A DNA stretch of 64,000 bases from Novipirellula herctigrandis (lineage in GTDB: Bacteria > Planctomycetota > Planctomycetia > Pirellulales > Pirellulaceae), in the NCBI GenBank assembly GCA_007859835.1, contig SJPJ01000001.1, positions 4,004,623 through 4,068,622 of the forward strand. The letters run 5' to 3'. Positions 56,201 through 64,000 of this stretch are shown piece after piece (the first letter of the stretch is position 1; every line of letters begins with the position of its first letter). Position numbers and translations under genes: made by a program. The notes under the pieces were generated by a model. The model did not search any database. It worked only from the letters and a program-made list of their open reading frames with translations, and was not told the DNA's origin.

Positions 56201-56683
56201 ATGACTTCCCAAAACGCCCTTCGATTGGCATTCGTCCAACGTGGTTTTCTAGCAACTAATCTCATTGCGACGGTTATCGTCGCCGCATCCATCGGGTGTG
56301 GTGACGATTCAGCGGCAAAAGAGATCCTGACTCGCAAAGCCTGTCTTGCAGAGATTGAATCGAGTTACCGTTCTTATCAACAGCAGAACGGCGAACCCCC
56401 TAAAGACCAACAAGTTTTTGTTGATTCCCTTTCACTTGAAACGGAAACCAACGAGGAGGGGAACACCGCACAAGATGAATTACGGTCACGACTGATGGAA
56501 GGCGATTTTATCGTAATGTACGGTGGAAAGCTAAGCGATCAGAAAACGGATGATGCTAACACGATATTGGCATTCGAGGCTGGCGTACCGGGATCAGGTG
56601 GCTATGTTGTCTACGGTGACGGCAACGTCCAACATATTCACGCCAAAGTTTTTGCTGAATCCACAACGCTGTCGACAGAGTGA
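56201..56683 (+). CDS. small lipoprotein of unknown function
   Basis: 160 residues from ATG 56201. The hydrophobic segment LATNLIATVIVAASIGC (about 17-33) ends in a lipobox-like SIGC followed by GDDSAAKE, so it is probably a lipoprotein. The rest is hydrophilic: KACLAEIESSYRSYQQQNGEPP, then TAQDELRSRLMEGDFIVMYGG and GGYVVYGDGNVQHIHAKVF. The central segment and the 'GDGNV..I' end are reminiscent of pseudopilin-like or DUF1559-associated proteins. It starts 42 bases after the acidic protein gene and probably shares its transcript. It converges with the membrane protein gene, with 3 bases between stops. Confidence 0.6.
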   Translation: MTSQNALRLAFVQRGFLATNLIATVIVAASIGCGDDSAAKEILTRKACLAEIESSYRSYQQQNGEPPKDQQVFVDSLSLETETNEEGNTAQDELRSRLMEGDFIVMYGGKLSDQKTDDANTILAFEAGVPGSGGYVVYGDGNVQHIHAKVFAESTTLSTE

Positions 56684-56686
56684 TTC

Positions 56687-57166
56687 TTAGCTCTCAACAC
56701 GCTTATGTCGGCCAATGCTGATCAGCACTGCGATTGCAGTGATTTGAATCAGCGCGATCATCAGGGGCGGGACTCCCCTCACCTTACCGAGAGTCACCTG
56801 CAGCCACATTGGTTCTCGAGCTTCTTGAATTGCGATAAGTTCGCTGATTGATTTTTTCTCTCCAGCAACGATATCGCTTGGCCATGTCGAAGTATGCTCC
56901 CAGCCGTGATTGGTTCGCCGCCATCCGGTTGGCGGGATTGGGCGGGGTTGATGTGCATTGAGCAACCTGAGTTCGGTCTCCACAGGCAACGCGAGCGTCG
57001 ATTCCAAACTCACTTGACCCCGCAGTTGTTCGTCTGCGGAAGAGCCCGAGCCGCGGACTCCGGAAAGCAAGAAAAGAACAACGACCACGACAACACACTT
57101 TACGTTGATCCATAACCAACGCTTTAGTTGGCTGATATCGTCAGGGTGCAGTAAAAGTTGAGTCAT
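56687..57166 (-). CDS. two-helix membrane protein of unknown function
   Basis: 159 residues from ATG 57166 (57187 is an alternative). Membrane helices at about residues 17-39 (VKCVVVVVVLFLLSGV) and 135-150 (LMIALIQITAIAVLISIG) enclose a region of about 95 residues, probably periplasmic: RGQVSLESTLALPVETELR, then PPTGWRRTNHGWEHTSTWP. The C-terminus is a short basic tail. I do not recognise a family. It converges with the lipoprotein gene. Confidence 0.55.
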   Translation of the reverse strand: MTQLLLHPDDISQLKRWLWINVKCVVVVVVLFLLSGVRGSGSSADEQLRGQVSLESTLALPVETELRLLNAHQPRPIPPTGWRRTNHGWEHTSTWPSDIVAGEKKSISELIAIQEAREPMWLQVTLGKVRGVPPLMIALIQITAIAVLISIGRHKRVES

Positions 57167-57604
57167 AGGGAATGTCAACGGTTGCATTTTATGAACCGAG
57201 ACGCACAGCAGCTTGCCAAGCAATCACCTAAACCATTTAATTCAAAGGACTTAGCAGACCCAATGCAGTTCCATATTTTTTTCCGACGTTGTCCAAACGA
57301 AACATCGCCACGATGACGAAACACAACGTATGGTGGACGATGTCATCATTGATCGAGGGGAGTGATCCGCAGGCAGCACTAGGACATATGAATCGGGTTA
57401 CAGCGACTGTAGCGACCGAATAATCGGCATCGATTCTCATGAATGCCTGCTGTTCCGTAACGAATCTGTTTTGCACCCGATCGGTTTTCGGCCTATTTTT
57501 TTACGGATGATGATTGGGAGAGCCATGGCGGCTTTGCGCTGTTCTTCATCCGATAACGGTAATCAACTCGCAAGCTGTCCCGAACTCGAATCACGAATCA
57601 GATT
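57167..57604. other. intergenic region upstream of the HDOD gene
   Basis: 438 bases (divergent between the membrane protein and HDOD genes). A short minus-strand frame (57237-57476) has no family support. No clear terminator or promoter was found. Confidence 0.4.
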
Positions 57605-58501
57605 ATGGCTACGACAATCGACCCGACCACACTTGAAGAAGTATTCCATTCGGAAGTACTGCCTGCGCTTCCGCATAGTGCAATCGCGTTGCTGCAACTT
57701 TCGCAGCGATCCGATGTCGGGCCTGCGGAATTCGCCAAGCCGATCGAAGCAGATCCTGGATTGATGGGGCAAGTGCTCAAGTTCGTCAATTCGTCGTACT
57801 TTGGCTTTAGTCGCGAAATCATGAGTGTTCAACAATCGTTAACCCTCGTCGGTAGCCGAGCGATCACGAACTTCGCACTCTGGAACGCAGTTTTTAGCGT
57901 CATTCCGAATCCAAAGTTCGGTCCTTTTGACTTGAAATCACTTTGGCAAGATTCACTTCGCCGGGCGATCTTCGCGCGAAAACTTGGCAAGAACTTGAAA
58001 GTGGAAAACGCCGAAGATTTGTTCGCCGGGGCACTACTGCAAGACATGGCGATTCCACTGCTGTTGAAGGAATTACCTGAGCAATACCAAAGTCTGGTCG
58101 AACGAAGGGCGCTTGAAGGACGCCGCTTGAGTGGGCTTGAACAGGAAATGTTCGGCTGGGATCACGCGGAAGCCGCCGCTCTCTTGGCCCAGCGCTGGAG
58201 TCTGCCCGACGACTTCGTCAAGTTGATTGCGATGCACACTCAGATCGACGAACTACTTGACCAAGGCGATGCCACCAGAGGAAGTGCCTGTGTCGCACTT
58301 GCGTCCTTGCTACCTTCATGCAGCGAATCGGATTGGCACGAACAAGCCGAATTTGTCAGCGGATTCGAACGCTTAACGGACACAAGTGGCACGACGTTGC
58401 CCGATTTGTTCGCAGAAGTCGACGAGTCCACAGCCGATTTCGCGCCTCTATTGAAACTACCTGCACCCGCTAGAACATTAGCCGACTACTTGAACGCATA
58501 G
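57605..58501 (+). CDS. HDOD-domain protein
   Basis: 298 residues from ATG 57605. The HDOD fold covers about 10-215: LPALPHSAIALLQLSQ, IEADPGLMGQVLKFVNSSYFG, VQQSLTLVGSRAITNFAL (the family's 'i..Ai..LG...l..l'), AGALLQDMAIPLLL where active HD enzymes have 'GLLHDIG' (here QD, so the metal-binding His is missing), and LEQEMFGWDHAEAAALLAQRW. HDOD proteins are non-catalytic relatives of HD phosphohydrolases with signalling or cell-cycle roles. A C-terminal segment of about 70 residues is unassigned. It is a single gene followed by a hairpin. Confidence 0.85.
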   Translation: MATTIDPTTLEEVFHSEVLPALPHSAIALLQLSQRSDVGPAEFAKPIEADPGLMGQVLKFVNSSYFGFSREIMSVQQSLTLVGSRAITNFALWNAVFSVIPNPKFGPFDLKSLWQDSLRRAIFARKLGKNLKVENAEDLFAGALLQDMAIPLLLKELPEQYQSLVERRALEGRRLSGLEQEMFGWDHAEAAALLAQRWSLPDDFVKLIAMHTQIDELLDQGDATRGSACVALASLLPSCSESDWHEQAEFVSGFERLTDTSGTTLPDLFAEVDESTADFAPLLKLPAPARTLADYLNA

Positions 58502-58511
58502 CCGGTCCTCA

Positions 58512-58529
58512 ATCCGTCACCAGACGGAT
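58512..58529. terminator. hairpin between convergent genes
   Basis: ATCCGTC (58512-58518) / GACGGAT (58523-58529) with loop ACCA, 11 bases after the HDOD stop. A T-rich run appears only about 18 bases later, so termination is uncertain. Confidence 0.4.
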
Positions 58530-58601
58530 GACTGGTTGGTGCAATCTTTTATTGACCGAGCACAAGCTCGTAAATGGGGGGGAGCACCGTCCAGCACCGT
58601 C

Positions 58602-59249
58602 CTACGTGGTTATGTCCGGAGTCCAGTCGATGAGAGGCCATTGTTCGGGTGAGTGATGGACGAGTTTGCGAACCAGCGACGGAATCGTTAACTCACCGAA
58701 CGCGGACATCGTGATCGCCGAGTGGTTGTACATTTGCATCGCTGCGTATGATCTTTCTTGGGCTTCTTTCAGTCCTTCCAAACAGCTTTTAACGGTGGCT
58801 AATTCAGCAATCCGCTGGTCCGCTGTGATCATCTTGACTAATCGCTCTGTGGTGATCCATAGCTCGCCGTGAACTGACGAAAACGCTGCCGCTAACTCCA
58901 CGTCACTCGATTTCTCACAAAGATCTTGCAAGGCCTTGTTCGCCTGCTGACTCTTGCGTTTAATTCGACTTTGTTGTTGGATCTCGAAATCCTTAGGGAG
59001 AGAATCCGTCAAGTGACCGATAATCAGGTGCTCTTTCGCGATCGATTCAACAAGATTGCGAAAGACATCGTTTCCTCGGCCCTCCAGCTTGCGAATCGAC
59101 CGGTATGTCCAAAACCATGCAGCCAGCGATAAGCAAGGCACCGCGGCAACAATCAAAATGACAGTTGAAAGCAAGTTCTCTCTCCGGTGGTACCACCGCA
59201 AACAATTCACGAAACGACTTGGTAGAGGTACAGCTGTGTACTTTTCCAA
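58602..59249 (-). CDS. membrane protein, distantly LemA-like
   Basis: 215 residues; the only start is TTG 59249. One membrane helix is at about 26-47 (LLSTVILIVAAVPCLSLAAWF), followed by a mostly helical soluble part. SYAAMQMYNHSAITMSAFG resembles the LemA signature 'aR..YN..V..yN', placed after a helix pair (AEL..VKSCLEGLKEAQER), and the spacing from the membrane helix also fits LemA. The identity is low, so this is tentative. LemA proteins are small membrane-anchored helical proteins without a known common function. It converges with the HDOD gene. Confidence 0.45.
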   Translation of the reverse strand: MEKYTAVPLPSRFVNCLRWYHRRENLLSTVILIVAAVPCLSLAAWFWTYRSIRKLEGRGNDVFRNLVESIAKEHLIIGHLTDSLPKDFEIQQQSRIKRKSQQANKALQDLCEKSSDVELAAAFSSVHGELWITTERLVKMITADQRIAELATVKSCLEGLKEAQERSYAAMQMYNHSAITMSAFGELTIPSLVRKLVHHSPEQWPLIDWTPDITT

Positions 59250-59337
59250 ACCCGCCGGTGCTTAGTTACGCACATCTTGCCGAACGGTACAATGGTCCAC
59301 GTCTCTTTTTTTGCTTTTTATTTCACGAATCCATATT

Positions 59338-59904
59338 ATGAATCGATCTGTTAGTCGGCGACCGGACGAATGCGAACCCACTTCGCCATACCAGCGTCAG
59401 TTGATCGACAAAGTCGAGGGTGAGTGCGTAGTTGAGGCCTCAAATGCCCAAATGTATACGCTATGCGAAATGGCCAGCAATATTTGCCCAGAACAAGTAG
59501 ACAAGGTTCATGCGCCTTATCAATGGACCATCCGACAAGTCCTTGAGCATTGCGCTAACGCGGAACGCGTGTTTGGTTATCGAATGATGCGAATCGCCGC
59601 AGGGGACTCCACGGAGCTAGTTGGTTGGGATGAGAACGCTTATGCGAACAGCCGATTTGGACTTGGTAGTTTCGGCCTTTTGATCAGTGAAATTGGATCA
59701 CTCCGTCAAGCAAATCTACTATTGCTACGGCGCATTACCCCAAAAGCATGGGACCGAATGGGCACTGCGGACGGCCAACAGGTTTCCGTGCGAACGGTTG
59801 CATGGATCGCAGCAGGACACCTTCAACACCACATGGAAATCATTGCCAAGCGGTGTGACATCACTTTGCCCCCAACACCAAACGCTCCGACACCAAACGC
59901 TTAG
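59338..59904 (+). CDS. DinB-like protein (second copy in the window)
   Basis: 188 residues from ATG 59338. Fits the DinB/DUF664-like bundle: PYQWTIRQVLEHCANAERVFGYRMMRIAAGD (first metal His in LEHCAN, then E-R-x-F/Y), WDENAYANS, and a late GHLQHHMEIIAKR with closely spaced His residues. Related DinB proteins often have 'W....l.Hl.d.E......r' exactly as here. It ends in a short repeat (PTPNAPTPNA). It differs clearly in sequence from the DinB-like protein at 15556-16077. Single gene, convergent with pepA; probably a metal-dependent thiol transferase type of unknown substrate. Confidence 0.8.
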   Translation: MNRSVSRRPDECEPTSPYQRQLIDKVEGECVVEASNAQMYTLCEMASNICPEQVDKVHAPYQWTIRQVLEHCANAERVFGYRMMRIAAGDSTELVGWDENAYANSRFGLGSFGLLISEIGSLRQANLLLLRRITPKAWDRMGTADGQQVSVRTVAWIAAGHLQHHMEIIAKRCDITLPPTPNAPTPNA

Positions 59905-59933
59905 GCATTGAACGAAAGCGTGCTCGGTTTGCG

Positions 59934-61409
59934 TTAACGCACTTCGATCCAATTCAACAGCGAACGGACCATGGCACCGGTGGCACCTGCGTCGCGGTTG
60001 GATTTTGGCGAATCCACAAACGCGGGGCCTGCGATGTCGATGTGGACCCAGGGCGTATCACCTACAAAATTTTCAAGGAACTTCGCCGCAGTGATCGCGC
60101 CGCCCCATCGGCCATCGCCAACGTTCTTGATATTAGCAACCTTGCTTTGGACCTTTTCGTCGTAGAGCTTGAACATCGGTAACTGCCAAACCGGCTCGCC
60201 TTCGACTTTTGCTGCTGCTGAAATTTGATCACAAAGCGACTGATCATTTGTCATTAGCCCAGCCACTTCGGTCCCCAATGCTACCATGCACGCGCCTGTC
60301 AAGGTCGCCAAATCAACCATCGCCGACGGATTCGCTTGGATCGCAACATCAAGGGTATCGGCTAAGACGACGCGACCTTCGGCGTCGGTATTTAGAATTT
60401 CGATTGTGTTGCCACTGCGTGTTTCAATGACGTCGCCGAGTTTGTAACTACTGCCGCTGACCATGTTTTCGGCCAAACCGCAATACCCGATCACATTTCG
60501 CTTGATACCTAGTTTTGCGATCGCGTTCATCACACCAACCACCGTCGCCGCCCCAGCCATGTCGCATTTCATATCGACCATCGATTCGCTTGGCTTTAGC
60601 GACAATCCCCCACTGTCAAAGGTAACCCCTTTGCCGACCAGCGCTATCGGCGGCTCGTTTCCGCCACCGAGATGACGCAGCGTAAGCAATCGAGGCGGGC
60701 GGACCGAACCAGCGCCGACGGCTAGGATCGCTCGGCATCCCTCGGCCTCCAATCGGCGCTCGTCCCAAACTTCAACCTTCAATCCGGCTTGCTCTGCGAT
60801 CTTAGTGGCCATCAACGCGAAGCTTTCCGGGTAGACTCGTGACGGAGGTTCATTGACCAAGCGACGAACGTGCATGATCGATTCACCGATGATCGATCCC
60901 CTTGTGATCGCATCCTCATCGACAGCCGAAAAACGAATCGCCTCGGGAACAAAAGCCTTTGGGTCGGATTGATAGATTGCTTGGTTTTCGCATGCGTTCA
61001 CCGCACCCGCCACAATCGAATCATGCATTTCAGCTGGAAATGATTCGGCTAAGGCAATGTCGACCACCGCATGCGGTTGACTGCTTATCGCTCGGATCGC
61101 CGTCGCTGCCAAGTCGAACGCACTCGATCGATCTCGCTGCGAACCATCACCAACACCGACGACGACCACGATCGGTGGACCGTCGGAGTGGGGAGATGCC
61201 AATTTGTTGACTTCACCACATTTCGACGAAATCAACCCGCGCTCACAAAGTCGATCGATCCATCCCCGAGCCGTCTTGTTGACGCGGTCCAACGTTGGCG
61301 GTGGGTCCTCATCAGCCGACAAACCGATGATCAACACGTCGACCGAGGAATCGGAGGGAGCATCAAGTGCTTTAAGTTCAGGCGAAGGAAAAGGATGGCT
61401 TTCGAGCAT
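59934..61409 (-). CDS. pepA: leucyl aminopeptidase (M17)
   Basis: 491 residues from ATG 61409, 11 bases after the stop of the upstream FAD gene; a GTG at 61439 would overlap that gene by 20 bases. M17 features: VRRLVNEPPSRVYPESFA, then ALVGKGVTFDSGGLSLKP (metal-binding Lys and Asp), MKCDMAGAA, and the signature EILNTDAEGRVVLADTL with its metal-binding Asp and Glu. It cuts N-terminal residues from peptides and usually forms a hexamer in the cytoplasm. It probably shares a transcript with the FAD oxidoreductase. Confidence 0.94.
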   Translation of the reverse strand: MLESHPFPSPELKALDAPSDSSVDVLIIGLSADEDPPPTLDRVNKTARGWIDRLCERGLISSKCGEVNKLASPHSDGPPIVVVVGVGDGSQRDRSSAFDLAATAIRAISSQPHAVVDIALAESFPAEMHDSIVAGAVNACENQAIYQSDPKAFVPEAIRFSAVDEDAITRGSIIGESIMHVRRLVNEPPSRVYPESFALMATKIAEQAGLKVEVWDERRLEAEGCRAILAVGAGSVRPPRLLTLRHLGGGNEPPIALVGKGVTFDSGGLSLKPSESMVDMKCDMAGAATVVGVMNAIAKLGIKRNVIGYCGLAENMVSGSSYKLGDVIETRSGNTIEILNTDAEGRVVLADTLDVAIQANPSAMVDLATLTGACMVALGTEVAGLMTNDQSLCDQISAAAKVEGEPVWQLPMFKLYDEKVQSKVANIKNVGDGRWGGAITAAKFLENFVGDTPWVHIDIAGPAFVDSPKSNRDAGATGAMVRSLLNWIEVR

Positions 61410-61419
61410 CAAATGGCAA

Positions 61420-62718
61420 TCAGTGAGAGGGTGTTTCACAAGTCAAAATTTCGGCAGCAGCTCTTAAGCCGCTATTCATCGCCCCTTGGATGCTAGGTGT
61501 TTCGCGATGATCACCACAAACAAACAAATGGGGATGAGGAGAATCAACTCGGAGCCGAACCGATCGCTCCACAGGGTCTAACGACAATTGGGGCAAGCCA
61601 TAAGGTACATGATAGACCTGGATTCGTCGCCATGACGCGACCGATTCACCGAACCAATGCGTCAACGTTTGCCTAAGCGAATGATCAAGCTTGTCAATAT
61701 CGTCATGATGACTCAACTTCGTGCTGACGGAAATCAAATGTTGCCCCGCTGGTGCATACTTACTCGCAATGTTGGTCATCACGGCTGCCGTTTGCACCGG
61801 CCCGTTGTCGTCCCCACGAAGGATCAATCGTTTGTGGTGATTAGGAGCTTTCGCTGCGGCATAGTAAACCGTCGTGGTTCCAAACCAATCGGTCGCTAGT
61901 GACGACAGCTCTGTCAAACGTGCCGCCGCACCACTTTCGGTCGCGACGACGACGGTCTTGGCAAGAAGTTTTCGCCCATCTGTCAATCGGACTCCATCCG
62001 CTTCGATTGCCGACACACTGCGGTTCAGTTCGATTGCTTCACCGGGCAATCGATGGGCCAATTGTTTTGGGATCGCTTCCATGCCCGCGGCCGGTATCGC
62101 AACGTCTGCTTCGCTGAACATTCGGAAGACGAACTCAAGCATCCGGCTCGGAACTCTGAGCGACTCGTCAAGAAAAACGCCACCGAGGAACGGACGAAAG
62201 AATTGGTCGATGATCCGTTTAGAAAACCCGTCGGCTTGAAGCCGTTGGACCGTTGTGGTTTGCGGCCGATGGTAAAGTTCGTCGAGCGAACCTCGCTTGC
62301 TTGCATGCCTCAATCCTGCAATCCGCAATTTGTCACTGATGGAACCGACGGGATTAAACGCCGTCGAGGGAATTTCGAGCGGCCGTCGCCAAGGATCGCT
62401 CAACAGCGAAAACGACTCGTTTTGCCGAACCAAAGCTCCGGGATCGAATGATTGAAGATTTAATCCGTCATAATCGAGCAGTTCGCGGCACGCCGGATAT
62501 GCGGTCAACAGGACCTGAAAACCATGGTCGAGCGTGAAGCCATCGATGTGGTCCGTTCGCACCCGCCCGCCCACACGATCGGTCGCTTCGAGCAACCGCA
62601 CGGTTGGTTTCGACGCGCCGGGCGTTTCACAAAGGCGAACCGCACAGGAAAGTCCCGCGAGCCCCGCCCCAATGATTGCTACGTCGCAAGCGTCAGGTGC
62701 AGATGCTGACTGATGCAT
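61420..62718 (-). CDS. FAD-dependent oxidoreductase (amine oxidase / phytoene desaturase-like)
   Basis: 432 residues from ATG 62718. The N-terminal dinucleotide-binding motif is VAIIGAGLAGLSCAVRL, followed by LLEATDRVGGRVRTD, the family's second FAD motif. The middle region has RFFRPFLGGVFLD-like DQFFRPFLGGVFLDESL. The end is LFVCGDHRETPSIQGAMNSGLRAA, the C-terminal FAD site with the 'G-x-A..SG' motif. It belongs with flavin amine oxidases, protoporphyrinogen oxidases and carotenoid desaturases; the planctomycete versions lack a tested substrate. No carotenoid genes were seen nearby. Confidence 0.85.
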   Translation of the reverse strand: MHQSASAPDACDVAIIGAGLAGLSCAVRLCETPGASKPTVRLLEATDRVGGRVRTDHIDGFTLDHGFQVLLTAYPACRELLDYDGLNLQSFDPGALVRQNESFSLLSDPWRRPLEIPSTAFNPVGSISDKLRIAGLRHASKRGSLDELYHRPQTTTVQRLQADGFSKRIIDQFFRPFLGGVFLDESLRVPSRMLEFVFRMFSEADVAIPAAGMEAIPKQLAHRLPGEAIELNRSVSAIEADGVRLTDGRKLLAKTVVVATESGAAARLTELSSLATDWFGTTTVYYAAAKAPNHHKRLILRGDDNGPVQTAAVMTNIASKYAPAGQHLISVSTKLSHHDDIDKLDHSLRQTLTHWFGESVASWRRIQVYHVPYGLPQLSLDPVERSVRLRVDSPHPHLFVCGDHRETPSIQGAMNSGLRAAAEILTCETPSH

Positions 62719-62867
62719 GTTTCACAGATTTTTTTGGAGTGACCGGAATTCTTTTCTGAAAATTCTACCGCTGTGACCAACCTTGTCACAGAGCCTGCGA
62801 TAGATGAAGTAGCCCCAGGGGCATTAAACGATTTACCAAAACACCGTATCGAAATAGGGAAGTTCAC

Positions 62868-63188
62868 ATGGCCAAGTATTACGTGCAATCCGGAAATTTG
62901 CGAACGATCGTCCAAGCCGAATCAAGCCGAAAGGCAGCAATTTGGGCGGTCCACCAAGCGATGCAACAAGTGTTACCAATCGACGAAACTCGGTTCTCCG
63001 AAACGCCAAGCCACGAAGACGGTCCGCCTCGGACCGTGATCATGTTGACCAAACGGATGACCGTTAGCGAACGTGGCTATGACCGCAGCGATGCAAATGA
63101 TTTGTCCACATTAGAAGTAATGAATGAGTGGAATCGCATGATCGCCACCCTCGATCGGCTCGAACAAATGATGCACCATGCGGCATGA
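62868..63188 (+). CDS. small conserved protein of unknown function
   Basis: 106 residues from ATG 62868, with an AGGGA site 7 bases upstream. Begins KYYVQSGNLRTIVQAESSRKAAIWAVH; the rest is polar, with a helical C-terminus (MNEWNRMIATLDRLEQMM). The compact 'YYV.SG....V..A....KAA..A' start looks like the beta-strand/helix core of small planctomycete proteins of unknown role. Single gene, divergent from the FAD oxidoreductase. No signal or membrane segment. Confidence 0.75.
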   Translation: MAKYYVQSGNLRTIVQAESSRKAAIWAVHQAMQQVLPIDETRFSETPSHEDGPPRTVIMLTKRMTVSERGYDRSDANDLSTLEVMNEWNRMIATLDRLEQMMHHAA

Positions 63189-63338
63189 TTGTATGATCCG
63201 CAGCTTCCGGATACATAGTTGCCGAGCAGAAACCAAACGGTTGAAGTTCGGCCTTTCGCCCTTTTCAAAGGCATCGCAGTTGTTGGTTGCTCGGCTGCAC
63301 TCCAATTGGCAACCTCGCAGGTTCGCCTCAGCAAATGC

Positions 63339-63737
63339 CTATTTCCGAAGGTAACCGGCACTGGTTTGGAAATAGCGTCGGCGACGTTCGTCTGTGGGAG
63401 GGTCCGAGACCGACGCTTGTTGTAAATCGACTAAGTTCGCTTGGCAATAACGACAACCGACTTCATCGATATGGAAACGAATGTAGTCGGCCGATTCTTC
63501 TTCAAGCGTACCTAAGACGTATTGGCCAAGCTCCGATCGACTTGGGCATGATAAACGCTCGCGTCGCCATATCGCACCGATCGTGTGCAGCCCCGCAGAT
63601 TCGCGTCCTTGAATTTCCGTCAATCGTTTCCGTAACGCTGCGTCAATCCGCAAACGGTGCTCTAGCTCCGCACTCCGGTTCGGCGGCAATGCTTCGTCAA
63701 GAAACGCGGCAAGTTCCGAATCGGTGAATTGAATCAT
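63339..63737 (-). CDS. small protein with a zinc-finger-like His/Cys pair, possibly anti-sigma-like
   Basis: 132 residues from ATG 63737, 11 bases after the fabF stop. The N-terminus (FTDSELAAFLDEALPP, then a helical ALRKRL) and the central CPSRSELGQYVLGTLEEE with HIDEVGCRYC place a His-x5-C-x2-C group as in zinc-binding anti-sigma domains (ZAS: H-x3-C-x2-C, here with a longer gap). No membrane helix is present. It is tentative. Its position after fabF in the same orientation suggests one transcript. Confidence 0.5.
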   Translation of the reverse strand: MIQFTDSELAAFLDEALPPNRSAELEHRLRIDAALRKRLTEIQGRESAGLHTIGAIWRRERLSCPSRSELGQYVLGTLEEESADYIRFHIDEVGCRYCQANLVDLQQASVSDPPTDERRRRYFQTSAGYLRK

Positions 63738-63748
63738 AGAAAGGCCAT

Positions 63749-64000
63749 TTACTCGAATCGACGCAAACAGAGCGTGACGTTTTGTCCGCCAAATCCAAAA
63801 CTATTATTCAGCGCGTGTTGCACGGTCGCTTCGCGAGCGACATTGGGAACGTAATCGAGATCGCAATCGGGATCAGGATTCTCGTAATTGATCGTGGGTG
63901 GCAAAACGGAATCGCGAATTGCTAATAAACAAACAATCAACTCGGTCACACCACCGGCGGCGATTAAGTGCCCCATCATGCTCTTCGTACTACTGACAGG
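63749..64000 (-). CDS. fabF: beta-ketoacyl-ACP synthase II, C-terminal part (5' end outside window)
   Basis: The minus-strand frame is open through the window edge: [20 protein letters not shown], then [20 protein letters not shown] and [13 protein letters not shown]. These are the FabF C-terminal landmarks: the K-S-x-x-GH motif with the second catalytic Lys/His, and the NSFGFGGQN loop. It condenses malonyl-ACP with acyl-ACP in fatty-acid elongation. About 84 residues are visible of an expected 410-420. The next gene starts 11 bases after its stop. Confidence 0.93.
   Translation of the reverse strand, partial: PVSSTKSMMGHLIAAGGVTELIVCLLAIRDSVLPPTINYENPDPDCDLDYVPNVAREATVQHALNNSFGFGGQNVTLCLRRFE

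Noticed and set aside
57237-57476. 79-codon minus-strand frame before the HDOD gene
   Set aside because: No ribosome-binding site or recognisable domain.

Overview
The window looks like a chromosomal segment of a marine-type planctomycete, most likely a Pirellulaceae (Rhodopirellula-like) bacterium. The evidence is a combination of families typical of that group: a DUF1559 prepilin-like protein with an H-X9-DG C-terminal motif next to a tiny lipoprotein, an Lpg1974-type outer-membrane barrel, two large Ser/Thr kinases (one directly after an ECF-type sigma factor), a DUF1080 domain fused to a PQQ sugar dehydrogenase, a deoxyhypusine-synthase-like protein, and secreted polysaccharide-degrading enzymes. 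No rRNA, tRNA or CRISPR array was seen. Gene order is loose: mostly single genes or short two- to three-gene units on both strands.

Region by region. 1-7.4 kb: the end of galT, a GH57 glucanotransferase/amylase with a clean terminator, a methyltransferase, then an LptD-like outer-membrane LPS assembly protein coupled to a diacylglycerol-kinase family protein. 7.4-10.4 kb: a broken heavy-metal RND efflux operon, in which the start of a TolC-like lipoprotein gene runs straight into the middle of a CusA/CzcA-like pump gene. 10.6-19.5 kb: a PL11 rhamnogalacturonan lyase, hrpB, a DinB-like gene, an MFS transporter, a cysteine-cluster protein and hisS. 19.7-25 kb: sigma factor, a kinase fused to a TAXI-type solute-binding domain, and a repeat-rich outer-membrane protein. 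25-38.5 kb: argH, a large unknown secreted protein, an ABC-2 exporter, argJ, the deoxyhypusine-synthase-like gene, two membrane-protein genes in an overlapping unit, and a second kinase carrying a Pro/Glu/Gly linker and a DNRLRE-like C-terminal domain. 38.8-48 kb: the DUF1080/sugar-dehydrogenase fusion, a decayed ISAs1-family insertion sequence with intact ends and target duplication, gyrB, a YyaL-type thioredoxin-fold protein and a membrane-anchored C39-like peptidase. 48.4-54 kb: a GH106-like rhamnosidase, and the small lipoprotein plus DUF1559 pair. 54-64 kb: a group of poorly characterised genes (DUF2293, an acidic protein, a lipoprotein, membrane proteins), an HDOD protein, a second DinB-like gene, pepA, an FAD-dependent oxidoreductase, two small unknowns and the 3' end of fabF.

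Functional themes are polysaccharide breakdown outside the cell (PL11 lyase, GH106 rhamnosidase, sugar dehydrogenase), storage-glucan and galactose metabolism (GH57, GalT), arginine biosynthesis (argH, argJ), outer-membrane biogenesis (LptD, Lpg1974 barrel) and signalling by Ser/Thr kinases. The least explained item is the kinase with the TAXI-type domain (20482-22665), which looks like a one-protein transmembrane ligand-to-kinase sensor paired with its own sigma factor. All calls are by reading motifs; no database search was run.
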